The notes: a model not told the origin generated them from the letters alone. Positions 31,987-40,534 are shown, numbered from the stretch's first letter. The stretch is 64,000 nucleotides of DNA from Pseudonocardia sp. DSM 110487 (GCF_019468565.1 NZ_CP080521.1:6820001-6884000); one strand, 5' to 3'. Numbers and translations: made by a program.

Positions 31987-32256
31987 TCAGCGGCGGAGGC
32001 CGAGACGCTCGATCAGCGACCGGTAACGCGCGACGTCGACCGAAGCGAGGTACTTCAGCAGCCTGCGGCGACGGCCCACCAGCAGCAGCAGGCCGCGGCG
32101 GGAGTGGTGGTCGTGCTTGTGCTGCTTGAGGTGCTCGGTGAGGTCGCTGATCCGCTTGGTGAGCAGCGCGACCTGCGCCTCGGGCGAACCCGTGTCGCCC
32201 TCGTGGACACCGTAGGTGCCCAGGATGGTCTTCTTCTCTGCGGCGTCGAGTGCCAC
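31987..32256 (-). CDS. rpsO: 30S ribosomal protein S15
   Basis: The 89-residue protein from GTG 32256 matches S15 throughout: GTYGVHEGDTGSPEAQVALL, LTEHLKQHKHDHHSRRGLLL and YLASVDVARYRSLIERLGLR. S15 binds 16S rRNA early in assembly. AGAGG precedes the start. Order ribF > rpsO > pnp is conserved. Confidence 0.97.
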   Translation of the reverse strand: MALDAAEKKTILGTYGVHEGDTGSPEAQVALLTKRISDLTEHLKQHKHDHHSRRGLLLLVGRRRRLLKYLASVDVARYRSLIERLGLRR

Positions 32257-32389
32257 GTGGTGCCTCTTCCTTCGTGATGTGCCGTGAGGCCCGCATCCCC
32301 TGCGGCGGGGGCGGAAGACGGTGCACGGCCGCCACGGACTGCAGCCGGACCCGGTACTCCACGTTACCAGGCACGATGCCGCGGGACCC

Positions 32390-32932
32390 TCACGCCCCCG
32401 GGCGACTCGCCGCCTGCCGCAGGACCTCGGCGAGTTCCGGGAACGTCGGGCCGAGCGCGGCCGCGGCCGCGGCCAGTCGAGCCGGCTCGGACACCCCGCG
32501 CAGCACCGCGGCCGCCGTGCCGTCGCGGGCCGCCCGCTGCGCGCGGTGGCCCGGCGTGCGCGGCCCGCTCGCCCGCTGCCCGTTGCCCCGCTGCCCGTTC
32601 CAGTACCAGCGCGCCTCGGCGATCTCGGCGAGCAGCGCGTCGACGGTGTCCCGGTCGCCGGGGGTGGAGCGCAGCCCGTGGCAGCGCTGGTCGAGCAGCA
32701 GCATCCGCGCGAGCACCGCGGGATCACCGATCTTCACGCGGCGAGCGCTCACCAGCTGGCTGAGCATCGCGGGGCTCATGCCGAGCGTGCGGGCCAGCCT
32801 GGCCTGGGAGATGCCGAGCGCCCCTGTCAGGCGGCGGACCCGCTCGCCGAGCGGGGCGCCGTAGAGCTCCCGCTGCCGTTCCTGGTTCTCGATGAGCCAG
32901 GAGCCCGTCGCGTCCCCGCCCGTGTCCGCCAT
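32390..32932 (-). CDS. helix-turn-helix DNA-binding protein (XRE-like)
   Basis: The 180-residue protein carries an HTH in residues 25-70: GERVRRLTGALGISQARLAR, TLGMSPAMLSQLVSARRVKI. The C-terminal 90 residues are alanine- and arginine-rich with no known domain. It lies between ribF and rpsO on the same strand and appears in that place in related actinomycetes. Target genes are unknown. Confidence 0.8.
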   Translation of the reverse strand: MADTGGDATGSWLIENQERQRELYGAPLGERVRRLTGALGISQARLARTLGMSPAMLSQLVSARRVKIGDPAVLARMLLLDQRCHGLRSTPGDRDTVDALLAEIAEARWYWNGQRGNGQRASGPRTPGHRAQRAARDGTAAAVLRGVSEPARLAAAAAALGPTFPELAEVLRQAASRPGA

Positions 32933-32988
32933 GAACAGGATGCTCGCAGGTCCACCGGCAACTCCGTGGGCGAACCGAGAAACTGTGC

Positions 32989-33084
32989 CGATCGTTCGCT
33001 CCGCGGGCTCCGCTCAGCGTCGATGGTTCGCTCCGCAAGCTCCGCTCAGCGCCGATGGTTCGCTCCGCAAGCTCCGCTCAGCGC
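32989..33084. repeat. 32-bp tandem repeat, three units
   Basis: Units at 32989-33020, 33021-33052 and 33053-33084 share CGATSGTTCGCTCCGC followed by RRGCTCCGCTCAGCG. Each contains GCTCCGC twice. The third unit includes the ribF stop codon (33078-33080). Confidence 0.85.
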
Positions 33085-34004
33085 GCGAGCAGCTCGCGGG
33101 TGCGTGCGACGTCCCGGTGCATCTGCTCGACGAGCGCGGTCACGTCGGTGAACCGCTCCTGCCCGCGCAGCCGGTGCACGAAGTCGAGCGCCACCTCGAA
33201 GCCGTAGAAGTCCTCGTCGACGTCGAGCACGTACGCCTCGACGGTGCGCACCTTCCCGGAGAAGGTGGGGTTGGTGCCCACCGAGATCGCGGCCGGGAGC
33301 GCCCGGTCCTTGATCTCGAACAGCCCCGCGTACACGCCGTCGGCAGGCAGGGCGGTGAACGGTGCGGTGGCCAGGTTCGCCGTGGGGAAGCCCAGCTCGC
33401 GGCCGCGCCGGTCGCCGTGCACGACCACACCCTCCACGCGGTGCGGCCTACCGAGCGCGGCCGCGGCGGCATCGACGTCGCCCGCGTCGATGCAAGCGCG
33501 GATGTAGGTGGACGAGAACGTGATGCCGTCGTCCGTGATCAGCTCCAGTCCCTCAACGCCGAAGCCGAACCGCTGGCCGAGCCGGGTCAGCAGCGCGACG
33601 TCGCCCGCCGCCTTGTGGCCGAACGTGAAGTTGCGGCCCACCACGACGTCGGCCGCGTGCAGCCGCTCCACGAGCACCTCGTGGGCGAACTCGGCGGGCT
33701 CGGTGCGGGCCAGCTCCGGGGTGAACGGGAGCACGCAGAACGCGTCGACACCGAGCGCGGACACCAGCTCCGCCCGCCGCGGCAACGTGGTGAGCCGCGC
33801 CGGGTGGCTGCCGGGGCGCACGACCTCGGCCGGGTGCGGGTCGAACGTCACGAGCACGGCGGGGAGCCCGCGCTGCCCGGCCCGCTCGACCGCGCGGCCG
33901 ATGAGCCGCTGGTGCCCGCGATGCACGCCGTCGAACACGCCGACGGTGACGACGCTGCGCCCCCAGCCGGTCGGCACGGCCTCCAGCCCCCGCCAGCGCT
34001 GCAC
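33078..34004 (-). CDS. ribF: bifunctional riboflavin kinase/FAD synthetase
   Basis: The 308-residue protein starts at GTG 34004. The N-terminal nucleotidyltransferase has VTVGVFDGVHRGHQRLI and FTFGHKAAGDVALL, then ISSTYIR-like FSSTYIRACI. The C-terminal kinase has LGFPTANL and a GVYAGLF strand with SVGTNPTF. It converts riboflavin to FMN and FAD. The last codons run into a 32-bp tandem repeat. Confidence 0.95.
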   Translation of the reverse strand: MQRWRGLEAVPTGWGRSVVTVGVFDGVHRGHQRLIGRAVERAGQRGLPAVLVTFDPHPAEVVRPGSHPARLTTLPRRAELVSALGVDAFCVLPFTPELARTEPAEFAHEVLVERLHAADVVVGRNFTFGHKAAGDVALLTRLGQRFGFGVEGLELITDDGITFSSTYIRACIDAGDVDAAAAALGRPHRVEGVVVHGDRRGRELGFPTANLATAPFTALPADGVYAGLFEIKDRALPAAISVGTNPTFSGKVRTVEAYVLDVDEDFYGFEVALDFVHRLRGQERFTDVTALVEQMHRDVARTRELLAR

Positions 34005-34063
34005 GGGATGAGCCTACGAAATGCCCCGCGGCAGGCGCCGGGCGGGCGCCGGGCCGTGTCAGA

Positions 34064-34939
34064 TCAGGTCGCCGCTGGGGCCAGTACCACCAAGGGGCGG
34101 GCCTGGGGGCCCTTGTCCGTCACCAGCGCCAGTGCGCGGCCGTCCGGGGCGAAGACGCCGTACGTTCCCGGCTCCCCCGTCGCCGGGAGGGGGCGGCCGT
34201 GGGAGATGTCGGCCGCCTGGGCGGCGTCGAGGTCGCGGCGCGGGAAGGCCAGTGCGACGGCCGCGTCCAACGGGACGACCGCGGACTGGTCGGCCTCCAG
34301 TGCCTCGAGCGTGCTGGCGTGGTCGAGGGCGAACGGGCCGACGCGGGTGCGGCGCAGCGCCGTGAGGTGCCCGCCCACCCCGAGCGTGGTGCCCAGGTCA
34401 CGGGCGAGCGCGCGCACGTAGGTGCCCGATGAGCACTCCACGGCGACGTCGAGGTCGGCGCCGCGGCGGGCGAGCAGCGTGAACTCCGAGACGGTGACCG
34501 GCCGAGCGGCGAGCACGACCTCCTCGCCGGACCGGACGCGAGCGTAGGCGCGCTGCCCGTTCACCTTGATCGCGCTGACCGAGCTGGGCACCTGTTGGAT
34601 CGCCCCGGTCAGCGCGGCGATGCCGGCCGCGATCGCGGCGTCGGGGACGCCGCTCGCGTCGGCGGTGGCGAGCACCTCGCCCTCTGCGTCGTCGGTACGG
34701 GTGGTGACGCCGAGGCGGATCGTGGCGGCGTAGGCCTTCGTGTCGAGGGCCAGGTGGCCGAGCAGCTTGGTGCCGCGCCCGACCCCGCACACGAGCACTC
34801 CGGTGGCCATCGGGTCGAGCGTGCCGGCGTGACCGACCTTGCGGGTGTGCAGGATCCGGCGCAGGCGGGCGACGACGTCGTGCGAGGTCAGCCCTGCGGG
34901 CTTGTCGACGATCACGAGGCCGGGGGCTGGGGCGTCCAC
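34064..34939 (-). CDS. truB: tRNA pseudouridine(55) synthase
   Basis: GTG 34939 gives 291 residues. The TruB catalytic motif KVGHAGTLDPMATGVL with nucleophile Asp is intact, preceded by VDKPAGLTSHDVVARL. Later GQRAYARVRSGEEV and CSSGTYVRALARDLG are also family motifs. It modifies U55 in tRNA. A divergent ABC gene begins 86 bases away, which marks the boundary of the accessory block. Confidence 0.95.
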   Translation of the reverse strand: MDAPAPGLVIVDKPAGLTSHDVVARLRRILHTRKVGHAGTLDPMATGVLVCGVGRGTKLLGHLALDTKAYAATIRLGVTTRTDDAEGEVLATADASGVPDAAIAAGIAALTGAIQQVPSSVSAIKVNGQRAYARVRSGEEVVLAARPVTVSEFTLLARRGADLDVAVECSSGTYVRALARDLGTTLGVGGHLTALRRTRVGPFALDHASTLEALEADQSAVVPLDAAVALAFPRRDLDAAQAADISHGRPLPATGEPGTYGVFAPDGRALALVTDKGPQARPLVVLAPAAT

Positions 34940-35024
34940 CGCGTGATTCTCGCAATCCCCGCGCCCGCGGCCGGACCCACCGGATAGCGTCGTCGTCGCG
35001 AACTGCATGTAGGGGGACCTCGGA

Positions 35025-36659
35025 ATGATGCCGGTCACGGCTGGCGGAGTGCTGCGGCGCGGGGCGGGCGCCCGGCCGCGGGAGCTCGGCCTCGCCGCGT
35101 TCCTCGTGTCGCTGCACCAGCTGGCCGAGGCTGCCGTGCCGGTCACGGTGGGCTGGGTGATCGACCTGGCCGTGGTCGGTCGCGACTCCGGCGCGCTGGT
35201 GCGCTGGCTCGCGGTGGTCGTCGCGGTGTTCGCGGTGCTCGCCTCCAGCGCGTTCTTCGGGTACTTCCTGGGCGCGCGCACGGTGCGGATGGCTGCGCAC
35301 CGCATGCGGATGGACGTCGCTGCTCGGGTATTGCACCCGGCGGGCGGCGCGCCTGGTCGCTCCGGCGAGCTCGTGAGCACGGCCGGGTCCGACGCCGACC
35401 GCGCGGGCCAGGTGTGCTGGGTCATCGGCGGCGGGACGGCCGCGCTGGCCGCGCTGGCGGGCGGCGCCGTCGTGCTGCTCGACGCGTCCGTCGTGCTCGG
35501 GCTCGTGGTGCTCGGCGGGGTGCCGCTGGTCCTGCTGTCCTCCCGGCTGCTGGCCCGGCCGCTGGTCGGGCGCGCCGAGGCGGAGCAGGAATCGCTCGCC
35601 GCGGCCACCGCGGTCGCCACCGACGTGATCACGGGCCTGCGGGTGATCAAGGGGATCGGCGCCGAGGAGGCGGCGGGCGAGTCGTACCGCACCGCGAGCC
35701 GCGCCGCGCTGCGCGCCCGCCTCGCCGCGGCCGACCTGAACGGCGGCTACCTCGGGGCCACCAACGTGATCACCGGGCTGTTCCTTGTGGCGGTCGCATG
35801 GGTCGGCGGCCGCCTCGCCCTCGACGGCGCGATCAGCATCGGCGAGCTCGTGGCAGGCGTCGGGCTGGCGCAGTTCCTGATCGGGCCCCTCGAACGGCTC
35901 ACCGAGCTGGGCGCGTTGCTCGCGGGCGCCCGCGGATCGGCCCGCCGCATGGCCACCGTGCTGGCCGCGGCGCCCGCCGTCACGGAGGGCACGGGCACGC
36001 TTCCCGCACGGCCGGACGGCGCGCTGCGGGTGCGGCTGGCGGACGGCCTCGCCGTCGACGTCGCGGCGGGCGAGCACGTCGGCGTGGTCACGCTGCAGGC
36101 GGCCGATGCGGCCGCCCTGCTCGACGTCCTCGCCCGCGACGCCGACGCGCCCGTGCAGCTGGACGGCACCGACCTGCGGGAGGTCGGGCTCGACGAGGCC
36201 CGCCGGGCCGTGCTCGTCGCCCGGCACGAGGCCATCCTGTTCGAGGGCACGGTCGCCGACAACACGGGGCGCGATCCCGCGCCGCTGGCCGCGGCGGCCG
36301 CCGACGAGGTGGTGGAGACGCTGCCGGAAGGGCTCGACAGCGACGTGGGCGAGCGCGGACGCACCCTCTCGGGCGGGCAGCGCCAGCGCATCGGGCTGGC
36401 CAGGGCGCTCGCCGAGCACCCGCCCGTGCTCGTGCTGCACGACCCCACCACGGCGGTCGACGCCGCCACGGAGCACCGCATCGCCATGGGCGTGTCCACG
36501 CTGCGGGCCGGGCGCACCACCGTGGTCGTGGCGTCCAGCCCCGCGCTGCTCGCGCGCTGCGACCGCGTGCTGCTGGTGGACGGAGGCGCCGTCGTCGCGT
36601 CCGGGTCGCACTCCGAGCTCGTGGCCGACGCGCGCTACCGGCAGGCGGTGCTCGCGTGA
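35025..36659 (+). CDS. ABC exporter half-transporter with degenerate nucleotide site
   Basis: ATG 35025 (or 35028) follows AGGGGGAC and gives 544 residues. The N-terminal half has six membrane helices (about 20-300). In the ATPase domain the Walker A region reads VGVVTLQAADAAALL (near 350-366) with no GxxGxGK and no lysine. Walker B is VLVLHDP (468-474), with Pro474 replacing the catalytic Glu. The signature LSGGQ (448-452) is intact. It overlaps the next ABC gene by GTGA. The pair is best read as a heterodimeric exporter in which this subunit supplies the signature motif. Substrate unknown. Confidence 0.88.
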   Translation: MMPVTAGGVLRRGAGARPRELGLAAFLVSLHQLAEAAVPVTVGWVIDLAVVGRDSGALVRWLAVVVAVFAVLASSAFFGYFLGARTVRMAAHRMRMDVAARVLHPAGGAPGRSGELVSTAGSDADRAGQVCWVIGGGTAALAALAGGAVVLLDASVVLGLVVLGGVPLVLLSSRLLARPLVGRAEAEQESLAAATAVATDVITGLRVIKGIGAEEAAGESYRTASRAALRARLAAADLNGGYLGATNVITGLFLVAVAWVGGRLALDGAISIGELVAGVGLAQFLIGPLERLTELGALLAGARGSARRMATVLAAAPAVTEGTGTLPARPDGALRVRLADGLAVDVAAGEHVGVVTLQAADAAALLDVLARDADAPVQLDGTDLREVGLDEARRAVLVARHEAILFEGTVADNTGRDPAPLAAAAADEVVETLPEGLDSDVGERGRTLSGGQRQRIGLARALAEHPPVLVLHDPTTAVDAATEHRIAMGVSTLRAGRTTVVVASSPALLARCDRVLLVDGGAVVASGSHSELVADARYRQAVLA

Positions 36660-38389
36660 ACGTGCTCCCGATCGCGACGCTCGCCCGCACCCGGGGCGCG
36701 CTCGGCGACCTCGTCAGCCCCCACCGCGGGCTGCTGGTCGCCACCGTGACCACGCTGGTCGCCGCATCGGTGGCGATGCTCGTGGTGCCACCGCTGCTCG
36801 GCCGGATCGTCGACGCCGTGATCGCCCGCGGAGCAGCCGGCCTCGTCGACGGCCTCGCGCTCGGCATCCTCGCCGCGCTCGTGGCGCGTGCGGTGTTCTC
36901 GGCGCTCGGATCTGTGCTGGTGGCGCGCCTCGGCGAGCAGGTGCTCGCCACGCTGCGCGAACGCGTCGTGCGGCGCGCCCTCGACGTGCCGCTGGCCGAC
37001 GTCGAGCGTGCGGGCACCGGCGACCTGCTGCAACGCGTCGGCGGCGACATCTCCGTGATCTCCGAGGGCATCCGCAGGGCGATCCCCACCGTGGTGATCT
37101 CGCTGCTCGACGTCGGGCTCACGCTCGTCGGGCTCACCGTGCTCGACTGGCGCCTGGCGCTCGCCGGGCTCACGCCGCTGCCGATCTGGGTGCTGGTCTC
37201 GCGCTGGTACATGCGCACGTCGGGCCCGCTCTACGCGGCGGAGCGGCGGGCCGAGGGCGAGCGCACCCAGTCACTGCTCGCCGGCGTCGGCGGGGCGGCC
37301 ACCGTGCGCGCCTTCCGTCGCCGATCGGCCCAGCTCGCCCGCATCGACCGGCATTCCGTGGCGGCCGTCGACGCCTCGCTGCGCGCGTCCGACGCCGAGC
37401 GGAAGTTCGGCCTCGCCATGAACGGCGCGGAGCTGCTCGGCGTGCTCGCCATCCTGGTGACCGGCTTCTGGCTGGTCCGGGCCGACGCCGTCACGGTGGG
37501 TGCCGCCACGGCCGCCGCGCTGTACTTCCTGCGGCTGTTCGACCCGATCGGGGTCATGCTCTACCTGCTCGACGAGGCGCAGTCGGCAGGCGCCGCGCTG
37601 GCCCGGCTGGTGGGCGTGGCCGACATGCCGGCCCCGCCCGCGCCGCGACAGCCCCGAACCCCGGCCCACGCCGGCGTGCGGCTCACCGGGATCCGCCACG
37701 CCTACGACGGCGGGCCCGAGGTGCTGCACGGCATCGACCTCGAGGTGGCGCCCGGGGAGCGGGTGGCCGTGGTCGGCGCGAGCGGTGCCGGTAAGACCAC
37801 GCTCGGCGCCGTCCTCGCCGGGGTGCACACGCCCGTGGCGGGCACCGTCGAGATCGGCGACGTGCCGCTCGGCGAGATCGCCGACGTGCGGCGGCACGTC
37901 GCGCTCGTCACGCAGGAGGTGCACGTGTTCGCGGGCACGGTGGCCGACAACCTGCGCATGGCCCGCCCGGACGCCACCGACGACGAGCTCGCCGCCGCCC
38001 TGACGACCGTCGACGCCCCGATGCAGCTCACCGACGTGGTGGGCGACGGCGGCGACGAGCTGTCGGCCACCCGCGCCCAGCAGCTCGCGCTGGCCCGGCT
38101 GGTGCTCGCCGACCCCGCCGTCGCCGTGCTCGACGAGGCCACGGCCGAGGCCGGCAGCGCGGGTGCCCGCACGCTCGAACGGGCCGCGGCGGCCGCGCTC
38201 GCCGGGCGCACCGCCGTGGTCATCGCCCACCGGCTCACGCAGGCCGCAACGGCCGATCGCGTGGTTGTGCTGGAGAAGGGTCGGATCGTCGAGTCCGGCC
38301 CGCACGACGAGCTGGCCGCGGCCGGCGGCAGCTACGCGGCGCTCTGGACCGCGTGGGCCGCCCCACGTAACCCCGGTTCGGGAGCGTAG
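36656..38389 (+). CDS. ABC exporter half-transporter with intact ATPase residues
   Basis: GTG 36656 gives 577 residues: a six-helix membrane domain then an ATPase domain. Walker A GASGAGKTT (Lys380) and Walker B with VLDEAT (Asp493, Glu494) are intact, and the switch region ends in VIAHRL. The signature, however, is LSATR (469-473) instead of LSGGQ. Combined with the preceding subunit, one canonical site forms from this Walker A/B and the partner's LSGGQ, while the other site is dead. This is an extreme form of known asymmetric exporters. A 19-bp terminator follows. Confidence 0.9.
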   Translation: MNVLPIATLARTRGALGDLVSPHRGLLVATVTTLVAASVAMLVVPPLLGRIVDAVIARGAAGLVDGLALGILAALVARAVFSALGSVLVARLGEQVLATLRERVVRRALDVPLADVERAGTGDLLQRVGGDISVISEGIRRAIPTVVISLLDVGLTLVGLTVLDWRLALAGLTPLPIWVLVSRWYMRTSGPLYAAERRAEGERTQSLLAGVGGAATVRAFRRRSAQLARIDRHSVAAVDASLRASDAERKFGLAMNGAELLGVLAILVTGFWLVRADAVTVGAATAAALYFLRLFDPIGVMLYLLDEAQSAGAALARLVGVADMPAPPAPRQPRTPAHAGVRLTGIRHAYDGGPEVLHGIDLEVAPGERVAVVGASGAGKTTLGAVLAGVHTPVAGTVEIGDVPLGEIADVRRHVALVTQEVHVFAGTVADNLRMARPDATDDELAAALTTVDAPMQLTDVVGDGGDELSATRAQQLALARLVLADPAVAVLDEATAEAGSAGARTLERAAAAALAGRTAVVIAHRLTQAATADRVVVLEKGRIVESGPHDELAAAGGSYAALWTAWAAPRNPGSGA

Positions 38390-38429
38390 CGAGCGACCAT
38401 CCATTGCAGCGCGGTCGCGAGGGTGCCCA

Positions 38430-38469
38430 GTGAGCGGATACGCGGGCCGAGGCCCGCGTATCCGCTCAC
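38430..38469. terminator. 19-bp perfect bidirectional terminator
   Basis: GTGAGCGGATACGCGGGCC and its complement flank a GA loop, between the convergent ABC and DUF5995-like genes. The core TACGCGGGCC-GA-GGCCCGCGTA is the arm-swapped version of the hairpin at 39235-39268. Confidence 0.75.
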
Positions 38470-38488
38470 ACCCCCCAACCCGCCCGGG

Positions 38489-39160
38489 TCAGCCGCTCCC
38501 CAACAGTGCCCGGGCGACAAGCGCGGCGCGCCAATCGAGCGCCGCACGTTCCTTCTCTGCCTCCGACGGCCTGCCGCGGAGCGTCCACAGGTGTTCGGCC
38601 TGCCGCCAGCACTCGCTGCGCGAGAGCAGCAGCGCGAGCCCGCTGGCGTCGTCGCGCGACTGGGAGTCGGTGGCCGCGGCCTCGTTGGCGAGCCTCGCGA
38701 TCTGCGCGGTCACCGCCTGCACCACCGCCTGCTCGACGGGGCCGGGGCTGAGGCCGAGCAACGTGCATGCGCTCACGACCGCCGGTGGGAGGTCGAAGCA
38801 GACGAGCGCGTGGGCTCCCGCGAGCGCGGTTCGGGCCGGGTCGCCCGTGCCGCCCTCCCACCGAGTCAGCAGAACCTGCCACACCCGCGGCGCGCCGCTC
38901 CCCCGTGCGTGCGCGCGAACGGCCCGCAGGTAGCGCCGCGCCAGCTCGGCCACGAGGGCCGCCCTGAGCTCGGTGTCGAGCTGCGCGGCCGCGTCGTCGG
39001 GTGCCGCGACGGCGGTCAGGAGTCTGCCGACGGGGCCGGCCCCGTGGCCCCGCACCCCGGCGTCGGCGCCTTCCTGCAGCCCCGCCACGGCATCGACGAC
39101 GCCGCCCGGGCGGTCCGGATCCCCCGTCTCGACCGCCTCCGACTCGATCGCCACCAACAC
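38489..39160 (-). CDS. DUF5995-like protein
   Basis: About 223 residues from GTG 39160, four bases after AGGAGG; GTG 39154 is an alternative. The middle resembles DUF5995: a helix with LARRYLRAVRAHARG, PRVWQVLLTRWEGG, then TALAGAHALVCFDLPPAVVS, which lines up with the family's ALxGxNAHINxDLPxAVV. The conserved His and Asn residues are only partly kept (AGAHALVCFDLP), so this is a remote member. It is divergent from a sigma factor gene and might be its partner or target. Function unknown. Confidence 0.6.
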   Translation of the reverse strand: MLVAIESEAVETGDPDRPGGVVDAVAGLQEGADAGVRGHGAGPVGRLLTAVAAPDDAAAQLDTELRAALVAELARRYLRAVRAHARGSGAPRVWQVLLTRWEGGTGDPARTALAGAHALVCFDLPPAVVSACTLLGLSPGPVEQAVVQAVTAQIARLANEAAATDSQSRDDASGLALLLSRSECWRQAEHLWTLRGRPSEAEKERAALDWRAALVARALLGSG

Positions 39161-39234
39161 CGTTCCTCCTCGTCGAGGCACTTTCGCGGACGGCCTCCTG
39201 TCCTCCGGCGTGGGTGCCGGCGACGGGGAGAGCC

Positions 39235-39268
39235 ATCCCGGGCCCGCGTAGATACGCGGGCCCGGGAT
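39235..39268. repeat. 16-bp perfect hairpin in a divergent promoter region
   Basis: ATCCCGGGCCCGCGTA and its complement flank a GA loop. It lies between the divergent DUF5995-like and sigma factor starts, so it is not at a transcript end. The inner arms are those of 38430-38469 in swapped order. Confidence 0.7.
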
Positions 39269-39372
39269 ATAGAGCGTCCTTTCTCAGCCGCGTAAGGCGT
39301 TGACCTGACGACAGGGCCCCTCGCTCAGCCGAGTCTGGTGCGGTACGCCGTCCCACCTGCGAGGAGTCTGCG

Positions 39373-39933
39373 ATGACCGTGCCGTCCTCCACCGGTAACG
39401 ACCAGCTGCTGCGCTCGGCCGACGGCGGCGACGAGCGGGCGTGGACCGAGATCGTGGAGCGCTACCGCGGCCTCGTGAGCGCCGTGGTCCGGTCCTACCG
39501 GCTGCAGGACGCCGACGCGCACGACGCCGAGCAGCGCACCTGGCTGCGGCTGGTGGAGCACCGGGACGCGGTGCGCGACCCGGAGCGGCTCGGCGGCTGG
39601 CTGGCCACCACTGCGTCGCGGGAGTGCCTGCGGATCTTCCGGGAGAGCCGGGCCGTCGTCACCGACGAGCTGGACGCGGTCCCCGACCCGCACCGCACGG
39701 TGGAGGACCAGGTGGTGGACGCCGACACCGTGTCACGGCTCTGGATGATCGTCTCGGCGCTCCCCCCGCGCGGGCGCACGATCATGATGGAGCTCTTCGC
39801 CGAGGAGCCGCGCTCCTACGCGGAGGTCGCGCAGGCCACCGGGATCCCGATCGGGAGCCTGGGCCCGAGCCGGGCCCGCCTCATCGACCGCGTTCGCCGC
39901 TCGTTCGACTCGGACCTGGTGGTGGGGGTCTGA
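39373..39933 (+). CDS. sigma-70 family RNA polymerase sigma factor (ECF-like)
   Basis: ATG 39373 with GAGGAG at 39361 gives 186 residues. Region 2 is seen in WTEIVERYRGLVSAVVRSYR and DAEQRTWLRLVEHRD-like sequence, and region 4 in LPPRGRTIMMELFAEEPRSY followed by VAQATGIPIGSLGPSRAR. The spacing is that of ECF sigma factors. No anti-sigma gene is adjacent; the divergent DUF5995-like gene is the only close neighbour. A GTTGACC lies at 39299-39305 but no matching -10 was found. Confidence 0.88.
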   Translation: MTVPSSTGNDQLLRSADGGDERAWTEIVERYRGLVSAVVRSYRLQDADAHDAEQRTWLRLVEHRDAVRDPERLGGWLATTASRECLRIFRESRAVVTDELDAVPDPHRTVEDQVVDADTVSRLWMIVSALPPRGRTIMMELFAEEPRSYAEVAQATGIPIGSLGPSRARLIDRVRRSFDSDLVVGV

Positions 39934-40054
39934 CAGAGGTTCTCTCGGCGGCGGTCGCGGGCGAGTCGGTGCCCCGCATTCCGCGGAACGCGGGGCGGCG
40001 GAAGGGGCTGCTTGCGGTGGGCCTTCGGTGGCGGGCCCGTCCAGGGCCTTCGGT

Positions 40055-40080
40055 GGCGCCACGCAGTGTGCGGGGCCGCC
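40055..40080. repeat. 26-bp inverted repeat, left copy
   Basis: Matches 40499-40524 in reverse complement at 25 of 26 positions; the core is CGCAGTGTGCGGGGCCGCC. The two copies are 418 bases apart. Confidence 0.8.
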
Positions 40081-40098
40081 GAAGGCCCGTCCCACGGA

Positions 40099-40165
40099 CA
40101 TGATCAAGGCCTCGGCGCGAAAACGGGCGAAAACCGCCCGGGAACGCGCCGAACCTCCGATCATG
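40099..40165. repeat. TGATC-bounded palindromic element, copy 3
   Basis: Arms of 31 bases with a 5-base centre (AAAAC). Ends are CATGATC and GATCATG. Each arm has TCGGCGCG, a 4-base mismatch and CGGGCG next to the centre, the same plan as 26546-26608 and 5673-5738. Confidence 0.65.
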
Positions 40166-40360
40166 AGCCCATACCGGCCCATGATCGCAGCGAGGTGCAC
40201 CTCACGGTCCCCGGCGGGGCCATCACGTGCAGCTCGGAACGAGCTTCCCAGCTCACGCACCCGTTGTCGGCCCACGCGGCCCGTCGACCGGCCGCGTGAA
40301 GCCAGAAAGGGTGCGCCAGCACAAACCAGGTGTGCGAAGGCAACAAGATCCGGCGACTCC

Positions 40361-40534
40361 GCCTCCTGGCGGCGCCGCGCGCCCCACCGGGCAGGCCCCG
40401 GCCTGCCCGCTCTGCTTGCCCGAGGGGCCGCAGAGGCTCCCAGGTCAAGGGTCGCGCAGCGATCGCGAAGCGACGCGCAGCGCCCTTGACCTGGGAGGGG
40501 CGGCCCCGCACACTGCGCGGCGCCGCCAGGAGGC
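40361..40534. ncRNA. predicted three-way-junction structure (RNA or DNA element)
   Basis: A 20-bp perfect outer stem, GCCTCCTGGCGGCGCCGCGC (40361-40380) with its complement at 40515-40534, encloses two branches. Branch one is a 10-bp stem with a 2-base loop (40388-40409). Branch two is GGGGCCGC (40424-40431 with 40500-40507) stacked on CTCCCAGGTCAAGGG (40437-40451 with 40483-40497) around a 31-base loop. No promoter was identified, so calling it an RNA is tentative; a mobile palindromic element is equally possible. Confidence 0.4.
40499..40524. repeat. 26-bp inverted repeat, right copy
   Basis: Reverse complement of 40055-40080 with one mismatch; it overlaps the right outer stem of the 40361-40534 structure. 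Confidence 0.8.

Noticed and set aside
39300..39328. TTGACC as the -35 box of the sigma factor promoter
   Set aside because: No acceptable -10 hexamer occurs 16-19 bases downstream, so it was not listed as a promoter.
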